NCBI RefSeq assembly: GCF_000003815.2
Contig: NC_049991.1
Location: 13,010,027 to 13,074,026 of the forward strand
Source of the DNA: Branchiostoma floridae
Lineage: Eukaryota > Chordata > Leptocardii > Amphioxiformes > Branchiostomatidae
Length of the DNA stretch: 64,000 nucleotides
Direction: 5' to 3'
Part shown: positions 1-12,084 of the stretch, piece after piece
Numbering within the stretch: the stretch's first letter is position 1
Layout: every line of letters begins with the position of its first letter
Made by a program: the position numbers and the translations under genes
Notes under the pieces: generated by a model
Databases searched by the model: none
The model's input: the letters and a program-made list of their open reading frames with translations, nothing else
Told to the model about the DNA's origin: nothing

Positions 1-340
1 GGATGAGCAGAGAAACTTTTTACATGTACGTATTGTGAGTTTTGACGTATTGACGTTATACTTGTATATTTTGCGTCATACATATTACAATTTTGGAGTG
101 AAGGATTGCACAAATACGATTAAGGTAGCCAACAAAAAAAAGCCAATGAAGGAATAAATACAATTCAAGTATAGCCAAACAGAGAATACATAAATACAAT
201 TTAGGTAGTAGTGAGGTCCCAGCGTCACCGTCGTCTTGTGAAATAAACCATGATATTACATAAAACGGAGACCTTGTGTGAATCCATACGAGCATCAGTA
301 GAGCCGGAATAGTGGGAAACTTGTATCATGTACATATAGA
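1..340. other. Intergenic, nothing recognised
   Basis: AT-rich sequence with many short stops in all frames. I see no splice-bounded exon, RNA gene or repeat boundary before the minisatellite that begins at about 341. Confidence 0.5.
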
Positions 341-779
341 TTTTAAATGACGTATAAGCTGACAGTTTTGCATCTGGTAGATCCTACCTACATCAAATGC
401 GCCTGGTCAGCAGAACTTGTAGGCCGATGCGGTCAGTGCCCGTCATAGTTTTGAACGACGTACATGACAGTTTCGTATCTGGTATATCCTAAATACATCA
501 AATTTAAACGCGCCTGGTCAGTAGAACTTCTAGGCCGACGCGATCAGTGACCTCATAGTTTTAAATGACGTAGTAGCCGACAGTTTCGTATCTGGTAGAT
601 TCTACCTACATCAAACGCGCCTGAACAGCAGAAATTTTTGGCCTATGCGGTCAGTGACCGTCATGGTTATAAATGACGTAGTAGCTGCATGACAGGTTCG
701 CAACTGGTAGATCCTATAGCTACCTACATCAAACGCGCCTGGTCAGCAGAACTTCTAGGCCGATGCGGTCAGTGACCTC
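341..779. repeat. Minisatellite, four ~110-bp tandem copies
   Basis: Four head-to-tail copies start at about 341, 449, 559 and 667 and end near 779 (periods about 108-112 bp). Each copy has the same order of words: AAATGACGTA, GACAGTTTCG, ATCTGGTAGATCCTA, CTACATCAAA, CGCGCCTGGTCAGCAGAACT and GCGGTCAGTGACC. Copies differ by substitutions and small indels, so the array is not brand new. No open frame runs through it. Confidence 0.9.
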
Positions 780-1988
780 AGTTCGAAATAGTCATGGGCT
801 TCCGATTCTACAATCAATGACCATATTTTAACTTAGAGAGACAAATCAGTTATACCCTTAACACACCATCCCGGGCCATGAAAGAACAGTACGTACTAAC
901 GAATTTTAACGGTCGATATCGCGAGGCACCATCCATATACTGCCCCCATCCAACCCCGGCTCTTGACATCTGACCCCCTTTCTCTCCCACACTGTCAAAA
1001 ATCAATGACACACAATCTTCATGCCGATATTCCAACTGGTCAGACGGACATGAGTCAAAACACACATTATTTCATTTCCGCCCTTGAATAATGAAAGATG
1101 ACAAAGAACCTGTGGCTCTGTTTTTTTTAGCTTTATAGCTTTTATTAGCTTTATAATTAAAACTTGAGCGGAGCCGCAAGGCATGAGATTTTACCCATCA
1201 CCACCCCCAGATGGTACCCATAATTAATAAAGACTGATGATTCTTTGTTTCAATCTTTTTACAGTTTCACGGCTGGAAAGATCTATAGATTTATTCATTA
1301 ATTGATTGAAGTTTTATTAGGTCATTAAAAGCACGCAAGTTCATTTGGAGGTTTAAGTAAATTATCCTCGTTTCTAATTTCTGTATCGTTAACCATAATC
1401 TAATATTTTACTAATTTCTGTTTTATTTCACCAGGGGAGCTCCCTCAGCGTAGTGGCATAGGCATTGCTTTTTACTGAACGAATCATCGTTGACTGGATT
1501 TCCTGTTACTACATGCTATCATGATGACAGCTTAACAATAGCTTTAATGAGACAAAGTGCGTTCTTTGGGCAGGGTTGTATTTGGGTAAGAACGTATGAG
1601 GGAGTTTGATATACAGTGTGAAACATGGGTGGGCAGGTCAAAGGCGCTTTGTTTGAAGCGAAGCACAAAATTACACATTCCATAACACGAGTATGGTACC
1701 AGCCGTTCAAAAGGAACGCTGAAGCACAATGACCTATGTCAGCTATTGTATTGCTTCAGCTGAGGGTTTTAAAATCATAACTGCACGGACAAAACAAAGA
1801 AAAGGAGTGAATTAATCTTAAATCTCAGAATCGTGCATTGCTTTGGATTCATACAGCCTCATCTTCGCTTTTAGAAGCATTAAGATTTTTAATGGTACTG
1901 GTAACTTGGAAGAATCTTACTTGAAGTCCTTCAGGTCAAAGCGTAAGAAACGCCAAACGTATTGCGCATTAATATTGCTTATTATGAT
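780..1988. other. Intergenic, nothing recognised
   Basis: The 1,200 bases between the minisatellite and the LINE 3' end contain only short random-looking open frames. No exon-like segment, tRNA or clear repeat was found. Confidence 0.5.
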
Positions 1989-1989
1989 A

Positions 1990-4339
1990 AGCTTTGCAAT
2001 AATGATAATGAAAGACCTTTATTGTACGTTCATGCCTCGACGGGCTAGGTACAGGTCACTGATAACAGACATGACTGATAACAGACATAACAAACATATG
2101 TAAAAACAACAAGATACAATTAACTAGCTGAAGGTACTAAGCTAACAGGATGGTCGACATCTTCTCGCTTCTTTGTACAGGTGTAGATATAGGAACAGAT
2201 AATGTTTGATATACAGGGTTTGTCTAGGCGCATCAAAAATAGAAATTTATCCGTTGCATTAAGGTGTTCAAAATATGGGAACTCTTTTCTTATATATTCA
2301 TAAAGCACAATCCGTTCATTATGGTACAGTTTACAGTATAAAATAAAATGCTGTTCATCTTCTACTTGTTGCAAATCACAAAATTGGCAGACTCTATGCT
2401 GCAGAGGGGTGCGGTTGTGCCTTCCAGTTTCGATATGTAACTTGTGGCAACTAATCCGGAGTTTAGTGACAGCCACTCTGTGTTGTATGTTTTTCACCAT
2501 CAGATATTCTTCTTCTTTATAAATAGTCTTGAATAATCTATAGGTTCGTAATTTGTTACCGAAAGATTTGTCCCGGTTGTCATTGTGTATTTCAGCTTTA
2601 AATGTTTGAATATAAATATCCTTTAATCGTTGGCTGATGGCGTTGGTTACAGGTAATAGGTTTGTTCCTGGAGATATTTGAGATCTCCATATGTAGGCAA
2701 AACCGCATTCCTCCAGTATCTTACGAACGCCGGACGCCCAGCACTTGTTTCCATTTGCATCTAGTTGTAATTGACAAGATAGGGCGTCGGCTTGTAGACT
2801 GTCAGCTGGCACGTTTTGACGGATTCTTAGAAAGTGTTTGATAGCGTTCAGGGAGGCTTCCAGTTGAATGGGGTACCTCCCTAATTCCGCTCTTGTGGCA
2901 AGGTTAGATGCTGGTCTGGGGATATTTAGTGCTTGTTTGCAGAATTTAAGGTGAACAGATTCAATGGGACAGGTTTTAGGGCTTTTTAATGCGCCCCAGA
3001 TTTCTGAGCCATAAAGTAGAATAGGTTTGACACATGCATCGAAAAGTTTGTTTCTAACTGGTAATGAGGCGGTGGCTTTATCTAAAGATTGTTTTATTCC
3101 GAATAAAGCCTTCAGACCTTTGCCACTCAGGTATTTGTTGTTAGCTTTAAACGTGCCAGCTGCACTCACAATAATACCGAGATAAGTATAACAAGTTACA
3201 ATTTCTATTTCACGATTATCAAACAGGAGAGAACAGTTTTTAGGTAGACTGCCACCCTTTTTAAATACAATAATTTTTGTTTTCCTAAGATTTACTTTTA
3301 ATTTCCAAAGTGCACAATAATTTCCCAGATTGTTCAAGGAATGCTGTAATCCCTGTTTGGACTCGGAAAAAATTACCAAGTCGTCAGCATACAACAAGCA
3401 AGGGACAGTTTTGTTGTACATAAATGGAGGATTACAGGGAGCACCGTCAAATTGGGACACAATATCGCTAAGAAAAAGGTTAAATAATGTAGGGCTTAAA
3501 TTACACCCTTGTCTCACACCACAATTAGTAACAAAAGTTTCAGTCAATCCATTTTTAGATTTAACGCAGTTTATAGTCTTTGAATACATGCCTTCTATTA
3601 CTTTTAGAAATTTACCACCAATACCGAGCTTACTCAATTTAAACAAGAGGCCGTTTCTCCAAACAGAATCAAATGCTTTGCTAAAATCAATGAAGCAGGC
3701 GTAGAGTTGACGATTTTTGTTTAGATATTTGCTAACTAGTGTACTTAAAACAAACAGATTATCGGTAGTTCTAAAGTTTTGTCTGAAGCCTGCTTGGTGT
3801 GGCTGGAAGTGGTTATTGTGTTTTGCGTATTTGACAAGGCGTGAATTTAGAATGGAGGAAAATAATTTCCCTAAACAGCTGATTATAGAAATCCCTCTGT
3901 AGTTATCTGGCAGGGAGGTGTCTCCTGACTTGTGGATAGGAACAATATGACTTACTGACCATTCTTGCGGAAAATGACCATTTTGTAAGCAAGTGTTAAA
4001 CAAGTGGAGTATAGGTTCTTTAAGCAACATTTTACCAGATTTTAGCATTTCATTCAAAATTCTGTCATTGCCGCTTGACTTATTGTTTTTTAGTTTTAAA
4101 ACTGCGGTGTCCAATTCTTCTGGAGTAATTGCGGAATCTAGTTCTGACGAGTTTGGTGGGGTGTTCGAAAAGTCTGGTTGAACGTTTTCACTGGGAAGGT
4201 CGTTGTCTGTAGAGCTATCAGGAAATTTGTCAAGATTCTTGAAGTGATTTACCCATTCCTCTTCTGTAATGATAGCAAATACCCATATGGAATTCTTTTT
4301 ATCTACCAGACCGTAGATAAACTGAAGTAGACATAACTC
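1990..4339 (-). mobile_element. 5'-truncated non-LTR retrotransposon (LINE)
   Basis: A minus-strand element defined by a long reverse-transcriptase frame (2120-4339), followed downstream by about 110 bases of untranslated sequence. That sequence contains AATAAAGGTC and ends in a short TTATCATTATT-like tail near 1990-2015, as many LINE 3' ends do. No endonuclease domain lies upstream of the RT: the frame is cut by a TAA at 4340-4342 and unrelated sequence begins there. This is the usual 5' truncation of LINE copies. No target-site duplication could be fixed by eye. The absence of stops or frameshifts over some 740 codons suggests a fairly recent insertion. Confidence 0.85.
2120..4339 (-). CDS. 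Reverse transcriptase, C-terminal part of LINE ORF2
   Basis: An open frame of about 739 codons ends in TAA at 2120-2122. In order it shows a fingers region (LKNNKSSGNDRILNEMLK), the VPIHKSGD..NYRGIS block, IDFSKAFDSVWR (first catalytic Asp), the GVRQGCNLSPTLFNLFLSD block, the catalytic YADD box in LLYADDLVIF, and a thumb region. Near the C-terminus is a Cys/His cluster, CQFCDL...DEQHFILYCKLYH, seen in several LINE families. The protein would copy element RNA by target-primed reverse transcription. The frame has no native start: upstream sequence is truncated and the endonuclease is missing, so this copy could not move by itself. It looks like a Jockey/CR1-group element; I could not settle the clade. 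Confidence 0.85.
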   Translation of the reverse strand, partial: ELCLLQFIYGLVDKKNSIWVFAIITEEEWVNHFKNLDKFPDSSTDNDLPSENVQPDFSNTPPNSSELDSAITPEELDTAVLKLKNNKSSGNDRILNEMLKSGKMLLKEPILHLFNTCLQNGHFPQEWSVSHIVPIHKSGDTSLPDNYRGISIISCLGKLFSSILNSRLVKYAKHNNHFQPHQAGFRQNFRTTDNLFVLSTLVSKYLNKNRQLYACFIDFSKAFDSVWRNGLLFKLSKLGIGGKFLKVIEGMYSKTINCVKSKNGLTETFVTNCGVRQGCNLSPTLFNLFLSDIVSQFDGAPCNPPFMYNKTVPCLLYADDLVIFSESKQGLQHSLNNLGNYCALWKLKVNLRKTKIIVFKKGGSLPKNCSLLFDNREIEIVTCYTYLGIIVSAAGTFKANNKYLSGKGLKALFGIKQSLDKATASLPVRNKLFDACVKPILLYGSEIWGALKSPKTCPIESVHLKFCKQALNIPRPASNLATRAELGRYPIQLEASLNAIKHFLRIRQNVPADSLQADALSCQLQLDANGNKCWASGVRKILEECGFAYIWRSQISPGTNLLPVTNAISQRLKDIYIQTFKAEIHNDNRDKSFGNKLRTYRLFKTIYKEEEYLMVKNIQHRVAVTKLRISCHKLHIETGRHNRTPLQHRVCQFCDLQQVEDEQHFILYCKLYHNERIVLYEYIRKEFPYFEHLNATDKFLFLMRLDKPCISNIICSYIYTCTKKREDVDHPVSLVPSAS

Positions 4340-4345
4340 TTAATA

Positions 4346-5882
4346 TGTTAATGTTCATGTTTCAGTTAGTCTTAATATTCATTTCACGGAGAAATACTTT
4401 CTCTAAGTCGCTTCACCGTAACGTCAAAGCGTGTGAGTTTGTGAAGGATAGTTTGATAAGTGGACTCGCGACGCAGCGATCCATCTATAAGTAAAGATAA
4501 CGTCGTTAGGAGACGGAAAGGTTAGGGTTTACAATGCCTGCCATCTATGATACGAGTACGTTATGGCAGATCGATTCTCTCCGCGGGGAACGGTTGATTA
4601 CAAAGTTCTTATCCTGTAGGTTTGATGGGCAGGTAATCTTCCTGTACACGTCCTGGAGACAAGTTCAACGTCAGATTTCCTTCTGTGGATGCCAGGCCGT
4701 CGGTCAGTCACGACGCTGGCCTTGGGACATGTTTCCCACGCCGTCAGGGGAACAGAAACTTCCCATAATCCGCGATCACGCGCGCGGGGCCTACCGCTGG
4801 GACGTCTTGTGATAGCGTTCCGCAGAAATCCCGAGATTAATGTGGATCGGTCGCCATCTTGTCGTCTCAGCCTGGCGGCACAGCCCTCGTCGTTCTCGCG
4901 TTAATGGACGCCGCGGCGAGACCTAATCACTCTGCCTCGCCTTCCCGCGCAGTAATCCGGGAAAGGTCTGAGAAAATACCCGCTCAGATTAAGGGGATCT
5001 AAAAGACTGGAAAAGTTTCCGAGTGTTGCGAAATAATCGCTCCGCGGACTTGAGAGCCGGTGGGCTCAGATTAGCCACTATTTTCTACCCCTCCCCACTC
5101 ATCATTGGTATTCTACAATACTTCGTACGGACAGCAACATTTATTAGTCCTCCTGGCAAGGTGAGGGCCATGATGCAGGTAGCTATTACCATGAGAATCC
5201 CTGGCTGTCAGCCAGGTTCTATGCTGTCATGTTTGTGACGTCAATTCGACCAGGCGTTGGAAAATCAGCAAGCTATGGACTTCTTCGGCTTTCTTTTCCA
5301 AGGATGGTGTAAGCGATGGCAGGTATTGACAAAACAATATTCACGCTACCCGCGAAACAATATTGGACTTTTCCGACACAGCATCTAAAAATAGGTCTAT
5401 CGATGAGAAAGTCATTAGTACGATTCCAATTCTGACGTATTGATTAATTTATAGCCTTTTAACCAATTTAAGGTTTATCGGATTCTTCGTTGAGAAGTGA
5501 GTGCTTGCTTTTGTACAGTTCTTTTCAAAATATCTGTTAATTTCTACTCTTATACGCGGAAGAGATCACTTAACAATATCCTAATCTTCAAAACAAATAA
5601 CAAAATTTGACGCTGATCAATATTGATCCAAGAAAAACATTTGTTTCTAATCTGCTCCGATGCTGTGAATTGATAGATCAAGCTCCTACATTGACAAGTA
5701 AATTACAATCGTTTTGCTTTATTCATAACCTACCATGAGCCTGATGGTGATCGCTCGGAAAAACCTTTTCACATGAATTCTTTTGATTAATGATGCCCAG
5801 TGCGTTGGGGAGTGTGGCGATTAGTAGAGAAGAAGAGGAGTACGACAGATCGTACCTGTGATGGAGATGGCAAAGTCATGAT
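4346..5882. other. Intergenic, GC-rich unique stretch
   Basis: No gene is supported. The part from about 4,540 to 5,240 is clearly richer in G+C and CpG than its surroundings and carries short open frames on the plus strand, but without splice-bounded structure or a family resemblance. It could be a distal promoter or conserved non-coding element. Confidence 0.4.
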
Positions 5883-5982
5883 NNNNNNNNNNNNNNNNNN
5901 NNNNNNNNNNNNNNNNNNNNNNNNNNNNNNNNNNNNNNNNNNNNNNNNNNNNNNNNNNNNNNNNNNNNNNNNNNNNNNNNNN
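5883..5982. other. Assembly gap (100 N)
   Basis: A run of exactly 100 N, the usual placeholder for a gap of unknown size. Confidence 1.
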
Positions 5983-8900
5983 AAGGGACAACGAATGTAT
6001 CCTTCGACTTATTGCTGACAAAATGACAACAACAGCACGCTTTAGTGAGCTGATATGACTTTCAGAAAATTCCTACAGAGGCAAAGGAGCCTCGGTGAAG
6101 GGCTTTCAACCGAAATGTCCTTGACTATTCGCGTTGTGAAGCATTGAGAGCGGCGGCTGAAGCTCACCCCTCTCCAGGCTTGTCCCAGGATGACCTGGGG
6201 GAATATATGGTAATGAGTATAAGAATGAATCTTCCTGCCATCCGGGCCTACGTACCATTACGCCGCATTCAATAACTCTTTCTTGTCTTCAAGGAAAATC
6301 CACCAAGGTGAAGGCAACTTTCTTTATTTGGGGATAAATTAACTTTCCATTAACCTTTTTCTATGTGAAATAATGAATCGTTCTTTCCAATGGAAAAGAA
6401 GTTATTGTTGAATTTTGCAATGCCATTACTAGCATAAAGAACATCTTCAAGAGAGGGGTTTTCAGTGATTATACCATAAATCTGTACTAATACTGCTTTG
6501 CATTCTGAGCATGTGTGTATGATAACACCTATGACTCGAACCGTTAGTGGAAATGTGTCATAAACTCATCCACTTAAGGTTGAAAGTTCTTCGTTCTACC
6601 GAAGATGATAGCACATTATGTCTTCTAATTGACTTAGATCAGACTTGATGACAGGGTTTAAATGGAATCATAGCAATAATCTTGTACCATCTGGTAGTTT
6701 TAACACAGAGGAGTGGCTTCCGGGAATCTGTCATTGTCTGCCTTTTATGCTGCCGTATATCACGGAGAGAACTTCGCCATTTTCAATTAAACGTCAAAAT
6801 ATTACGACAGTTAAAGTATGCATGTGGCTGCTGTTCCGTGTCACCCGCGGCACGCTACGATGGTTGTGACTGTGTCATGTTACATTGCGTATTTTCCTGT
6901 TGCTGGTAGAGGTTATTGACTCAGGATGTAACATACGTGTTCTCTGACTTCCATTCTACAGACTTGACCGGGCACCATACGCTGATTGGACTGGCAATCA
7001 ATAAAGGAATTAATCTATTTGCGTAACTGTCTATATAGAAAATAAATGGTAAACCTGCGATTAGTGAAATCACATTTGTCTTCCATCGGTCAGTACTGGC
7101 CATGGTTAAATCAAGCTCATATCTAACCTACGGGTTAATCAAATGGGATATATTAAAAGACACTAAAATTCTAACGGCTAAATCTATAGATCCGTTGGTC
7201 CCCGTCCAAGTAACGGATCCTACCACAAGAGTTCGCTGGCTCATTGCCTGGTCTTATACGTCACACAATCACCGTACGAATTGCAAAATGGGAGAATTCC
7301 TGGGATAGTCCCTTAACATTTAGCTGCTTCGTTGCCGACAGGGCTGTCTTATCATCGTCTGTGATTGGTTTAGTCACAACATGCTTGGAAATCCCGCAAC
7401 ATCAAAATCCTACGACTACCTGCTACGAATGTAACCGCGTCGTCAACTGAAAAGGCTCGGCGGCGCAACGGTGCACATGTCCACTCTGCATAACTGTAGT
7501 TTACACGGCCATAAAAAACGTCTCTCAACAGCTACCCGAGGGAGTCCGCATATGTATGGCATCTTAACGTTCGGTACGAAAGACCTGGAGGAAGCGATGT
7601 TATCCCGCGTAATCTTATCTCGTTTCCTTCACGAAAACTACTTACCGCTCCGGGCCTCACCTCGCCAGGCAGCTCTCAAACCTGTTACCCAACCCGCACT
7701 TGATTTATTATTCCATTTCTTTGTTTTAGACGCGCGATCAATACAAAGCCCCTCTCCCATTGGAGCTGGATTGCTACTTGAAGTACAATCCAGGCCGGGG
7801 ACATTGCCGCCTATTCATAGCGCCATTCCCATTGCGAGGGAATGCCTAAGCATTCGTTAAAGTAATCGAATACCGGTTTATGTAGCTCTTGTCGTAACGT
7901 TGTAAACGAAATACCGTATAAGAGTATGTATGGGCAACATAATCAAGGGAGAACTGAACTGCGCATTTCAGTTCGCAGCGCTCCTGTATAACGCGCTGGG
8001 AGCGGGGAAAGGCATCAATATTCAAGAAATGCGATGAAAGGAGGAGAACATTTAAATATGCTAAAAACACATGAAAAATGCAATATTCAGTTCGTATTCA
8101 AACCTGTAAAGGCCCAATTCTAATAACCTACAACATATCGTTATAAAGTGGATCTGCCAATGAACATTTCTACCACGCCCCTCATTACTTTATATTTACC
8201 GAAAGGCATAATATTGTAAAACAGGGCGCAAATGAAGAACGTTACCTTTCAGTGGTTTAGGTCTATCTCTCCGCTTGAGTTGGCATAATCTTCTGTTGCC
8301 ACCTGCCAGGACCGGGGCGGGCCACCTTTCCCTGAAAACACATGTAATATCCCCTATGAGACAACGTTCATCCGACGGCTGCTTCACACAACTTCCTCCG
8401 CTATCCCTGTCCCTTCTCCGGAGCCGCGGCTATGAATTTGAAAGTGTTTGGAGCGTTCGTACCTGATATTAATAAAGCCTTCGTGCTCAAATATTGATCG
8501 CCCCGTTGCAATTGGGATGCTCACCGAAGCGAAATACCATAAGCTCCCACAAGATATAATAAGAAAAATACCACAAAACCTCTGGCAATTTACCGCAGTA
8601 ACAAGGAGTAATCAAGTCGTGTCTGCGCATCGAAAACCGCTGTTTCGTGACTGTAACACTCCGTTACGAAAGCACTCCCCTTGCGACGGAATGACACATA
8701 CTTCGACCGCAATTGCTCCCACAGAAACATGCGAGCAGTCGGGTAAATTAGGCGGGCCAATGGGTCGGTTCAAGGGCTACAATCTCCAAGGGTTTGGGCT
8801 AAAAGAGGCTATATTGGTTACGCCGTATAAATTGAAGACATGGCCGAAAGGTCCAAGTTCAATTCCCTGTAACTTGATTTGCCACCGGTAATTGCCGGAG

Positions 8901-9744
8901 AGTGCGATCACGTGCGCAGGACTGTCCCGGGCCGGCTGCTACATTGTTTTTGTTAAATGGATCAATACGTAACCGATTGTTCCGCCCCTAAAAACTGCTC
9001 CCTACGAAATGTGGACAATTATTGAGCAGGAAAAGCAGGTGTCGTTGAAATGGGGAGGGGCGGTAGGAAAACATTGCTGCTATCTATATTTTCATTATCA
9101 ATCTCTTGTGTAACATGTTTCTCCGAAATGCACGCTGTATGTCTTCCAAGTTCCATCTTCATGCAGCTGACCATGTGTCTTCTGACCATGTGTATACAGC
9201 AATTCATATTACTTGTATCTAACATTATCTGCCACAAGATCGGAAAAGGTAGGTTCAACCAGCAACATGACGTCACTGGCAACATGGTTGTATGTATCTA
9301 ATTACCATCGCACCGAAAATGCATTTATACCGTATTACGTAAAACCAATAATACCGAAGGATTATGAACAATCGCCTGCAAATCTTCCTCTAACACTAGT
9401 GTTGCCGTGACCGTAGGCAAAGTTTCCATGTACATGTGAATAGAACCGACTGTAGGAGGATAGGACTAGGTGGGGAGAGGTAGGAGGAAGGGGTGCCATC
9501 ACGTGACCGGCTGTGATCCGGAAACAGTAGTAACTTTCTTGGGTCATGCAAATTTATTGTGCTGATAATGTCGCGCTCATGTCAAAACTTGCGTGTACGC
9601 ACCGGTCGTATATTTGGGTGAATTATGGTTGGGTTTAGCATCATAGCACTCTCATTACTCCAAATAGCTAAGGTTCAATCTATTAGTCATGCAAATTTAA
9701 TGAAAATCAATGGTATGATTAATCTGAAATGTGTGCCATTCAAA
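5983..9744. other. Intergenic, nothing recognised
   Basis: Nearly 3.8 kb without a supported gene. Two open frames of 129 and 147 codons (7471-7860 and 8448-8891) start at non-ATG codons, resemble no family I know and lack splice context. The part from 6.6 to 9.5 kb is moderately GC-rich. No tRNA, array or terminal inverted repeats found. Confidence 0.4.
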
Positions 9745-9826
9745 TATCAAGATAATCAGGAAATAGCTAAGACTACATGTACCTTATGGTACATGTAGTC
9801 TTAGCTATTTCCTGATTATCTTGATA
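9745..9826. repeat. Perfect long hairpin: 39-bp arms, 4-base loop
   Basis: Arm 1 (9745-9783) begins TATCAAGATAATCAGG and ends ACTACATGTACC. The four bases TTAT follow, and arm 2 (9788-9826) is its exact reverse complement. The flanks do not pair. RNA from either strand would fold into a perfect stem. It may be a recent inverted duplication, a foldback element or an assembly artefact. Confidence 0.95.
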
Positions 9827-12084
9827 CACATGTTTGTAGGACACTAGTCATGGGAGCGACAGAGCAAGGTGACTGCCGATTCGGAGAGTGTACTTTTACC
9901 CTTGATATGAGTACTCCCGTCGCCTTTCACCAGTCAAAGTTCAAGCACTGTTATTGAACGATGTTATGGACTTTTAGCTCCACCACATATTATACTGTCA
10001 GGCTGAATGACTGTCCGCAAGGCTAAAGTGATTTATAAGAAATCCGTAACTTAAGGCTCAGCTGTGAGATAGAGGCCGACACGGCACAAGCCAGCCTCAA
10101 TGACTATGGGATGCAGGCTATCTATAGGTGATCAGATAGAAGTCAGGAGTTGATAGCTGATTTTTTTATGCAAATTCTTCTACATATCTGATCGTGACTG
10201 TAAGTTTCATCACTATTTGGTCTTTATACGTATCATCATCAGTCTCTTATGAAGGTACAATGACGTGGTAAAACAGACATGTATAAATAACGTTTCATTG
10301 TTAGTACTCAACTCTTGCCAAGTTCCTCCGCTCCTCAAACTGAATACATGTATTATAATTACTAATTTTCCAAAAGCACCAAAAGCACAGTCCTAGTCCG
10401 CAAATCAATCAACATTCAAAGCTGTGATATATATCCTACCTCTAAAACTCCTCTAAACTGGATCACACTGCAACTTCTGAGACGCCGTTCCAGATAACCA
10501 GTCCTGATACAGCAAGTAATTTTCTCACTCATTCTGGGTACCATCGGTACCATCTGGGAAAGTTGTACGATTGTCTTCCTTATTAGCCATGTTATGCACT
10601 AGCACACGTATTGCCGCGAATATTGCTGATCTGGATCTCAAAGGAACTCTCGCCAAAGCAGCGAAGAATTTTGAAAGCTATAATAGCATGAGTTAAGTAT
10701 CGCTTGTGTGATGAGTCTTGTGCTTTAGTTGGCCAATGATGCCATTTGAAACTGATGTTAAGGAGTGGTTTTCTATCTCGCGTGCATTAGTGCAGTAAAG
10801 TCTGTCTGTAATAAACCTGCTCTAATAAGGATGGGCTGTCTTTTCCATAATGGGTTACAGACAGAATATAGGAAAGACGCCACATAATGTGCAAATAAAG
10901 CTTAAGTGGTAAAATTATGTTTCTCTGATTACTGCTTTGCTGAAATTACAGAGTATTTACTTGTAATGGCTACATCAACAAAGCAGTAATTTGAAAATGT
11001 AAGAATCAATGGGAATCAGTCAAACTATGACGTTTCAAATGTATCAGGTGCCTCTATAAGTAGTAAAAGAATTGATATTCCCGCCACGGCGGCTTCCACA
11101 TATCCTATTCACCCTTGACCTACGCAGACGACAATGCATGGAATCTTCCGGGAAGCCGCTAAAACTTTAAGCGGTTTCGATCGTTCCAGTCTCTGCACTA
11201 CTATTGTGGCGCCACTTGGTATTTCAGAAAGCGTTTAGGATAAAGTGATACCGCGTGGTGAGAAAGAGGTCCACTCTGCAGACGATTCTTAACAGCCATG
11301 CCCTGTCTTCGGCGGGAAAGATTGCTCCATTTATGTCCGTGCGTTAAGAACAGAAAATGGCGGCCGCGGCAAAACCTAGGTGTCTCCCACAGTTTATCGA
11401 TCAGGAACACAAAGAGCGCATTAGTTCACCAGTGTCACACGTTCCTATGGTGAGTGGCCAATGTAAGAACGGACAATGTACGGATTTTGGGGAAACGTGC
11501 GGATAGCTGATAGCCTTGGTTGTGTGGATAGCTGATAGCCTTGGTTGCAGTTGTAGCTTTGAAGTAAGCCCCATGCAACTGTGAAGCCTCATACCTCCCC
11601 TCAAACACTAGGAGACTCGGAGATAACACCAAGTGTACACCGAAGTATGTTGAAATGGCCAGACACTCTAATATCTTACACACAGCATATGACAAACAAG
11701 TGCAAAGACGTAACGACAATTTTCATAAGAGGCTACGACTGAGCGACCAAAGGTTTGACAGATCTTTAAACGAGTTCAGAAATAGAGAACAATTTTTCAA
11801 GGATTTGTGTGTTCTGTTGTCTTTGAAATGACAGTTTAACAACTTGCATGAATTCCTATAATGAAATCAAGAGTCACACAAGTCCAATTTTGGTCGCTAT
11901 TCGGTCGCTCAGCATCTATAGAAAAGGGAAGCATATGAGCCTGGCGGACATTATAAAAAAAATCTTGATGTGTCGTGGCATTCACACGGTGGTAGAATTC
12001 TTATTCTAGGCCTTATGTGTCAGAACAACCCCGCTTAACAGCATTATTACCTGCATGTATGCAGGTATGGTTTTGATGCTGGTG
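9827..12084. other. Intergenic, nothing recognised
   Basis: About 2.3 kb with only short non-conserved open frames on either strand. A 20-base direct repeat (GATAGCTGATAGCCTTGGTT) occurs twice at about 11500-11550. No supported gene. Confidence 0.4.

Noticed and set aside
7471..7860. 129-codon plus-strand frame
   Set aside because: No ATG at the frame start, no recognisable domain, low-complexity-free but random-like composition and no splice context.
8448..8891. 147-codon plus-strand frame
   Set aside because: Starts at TTG and resembles no family; probably chance in a moderately GC-rich stretch.
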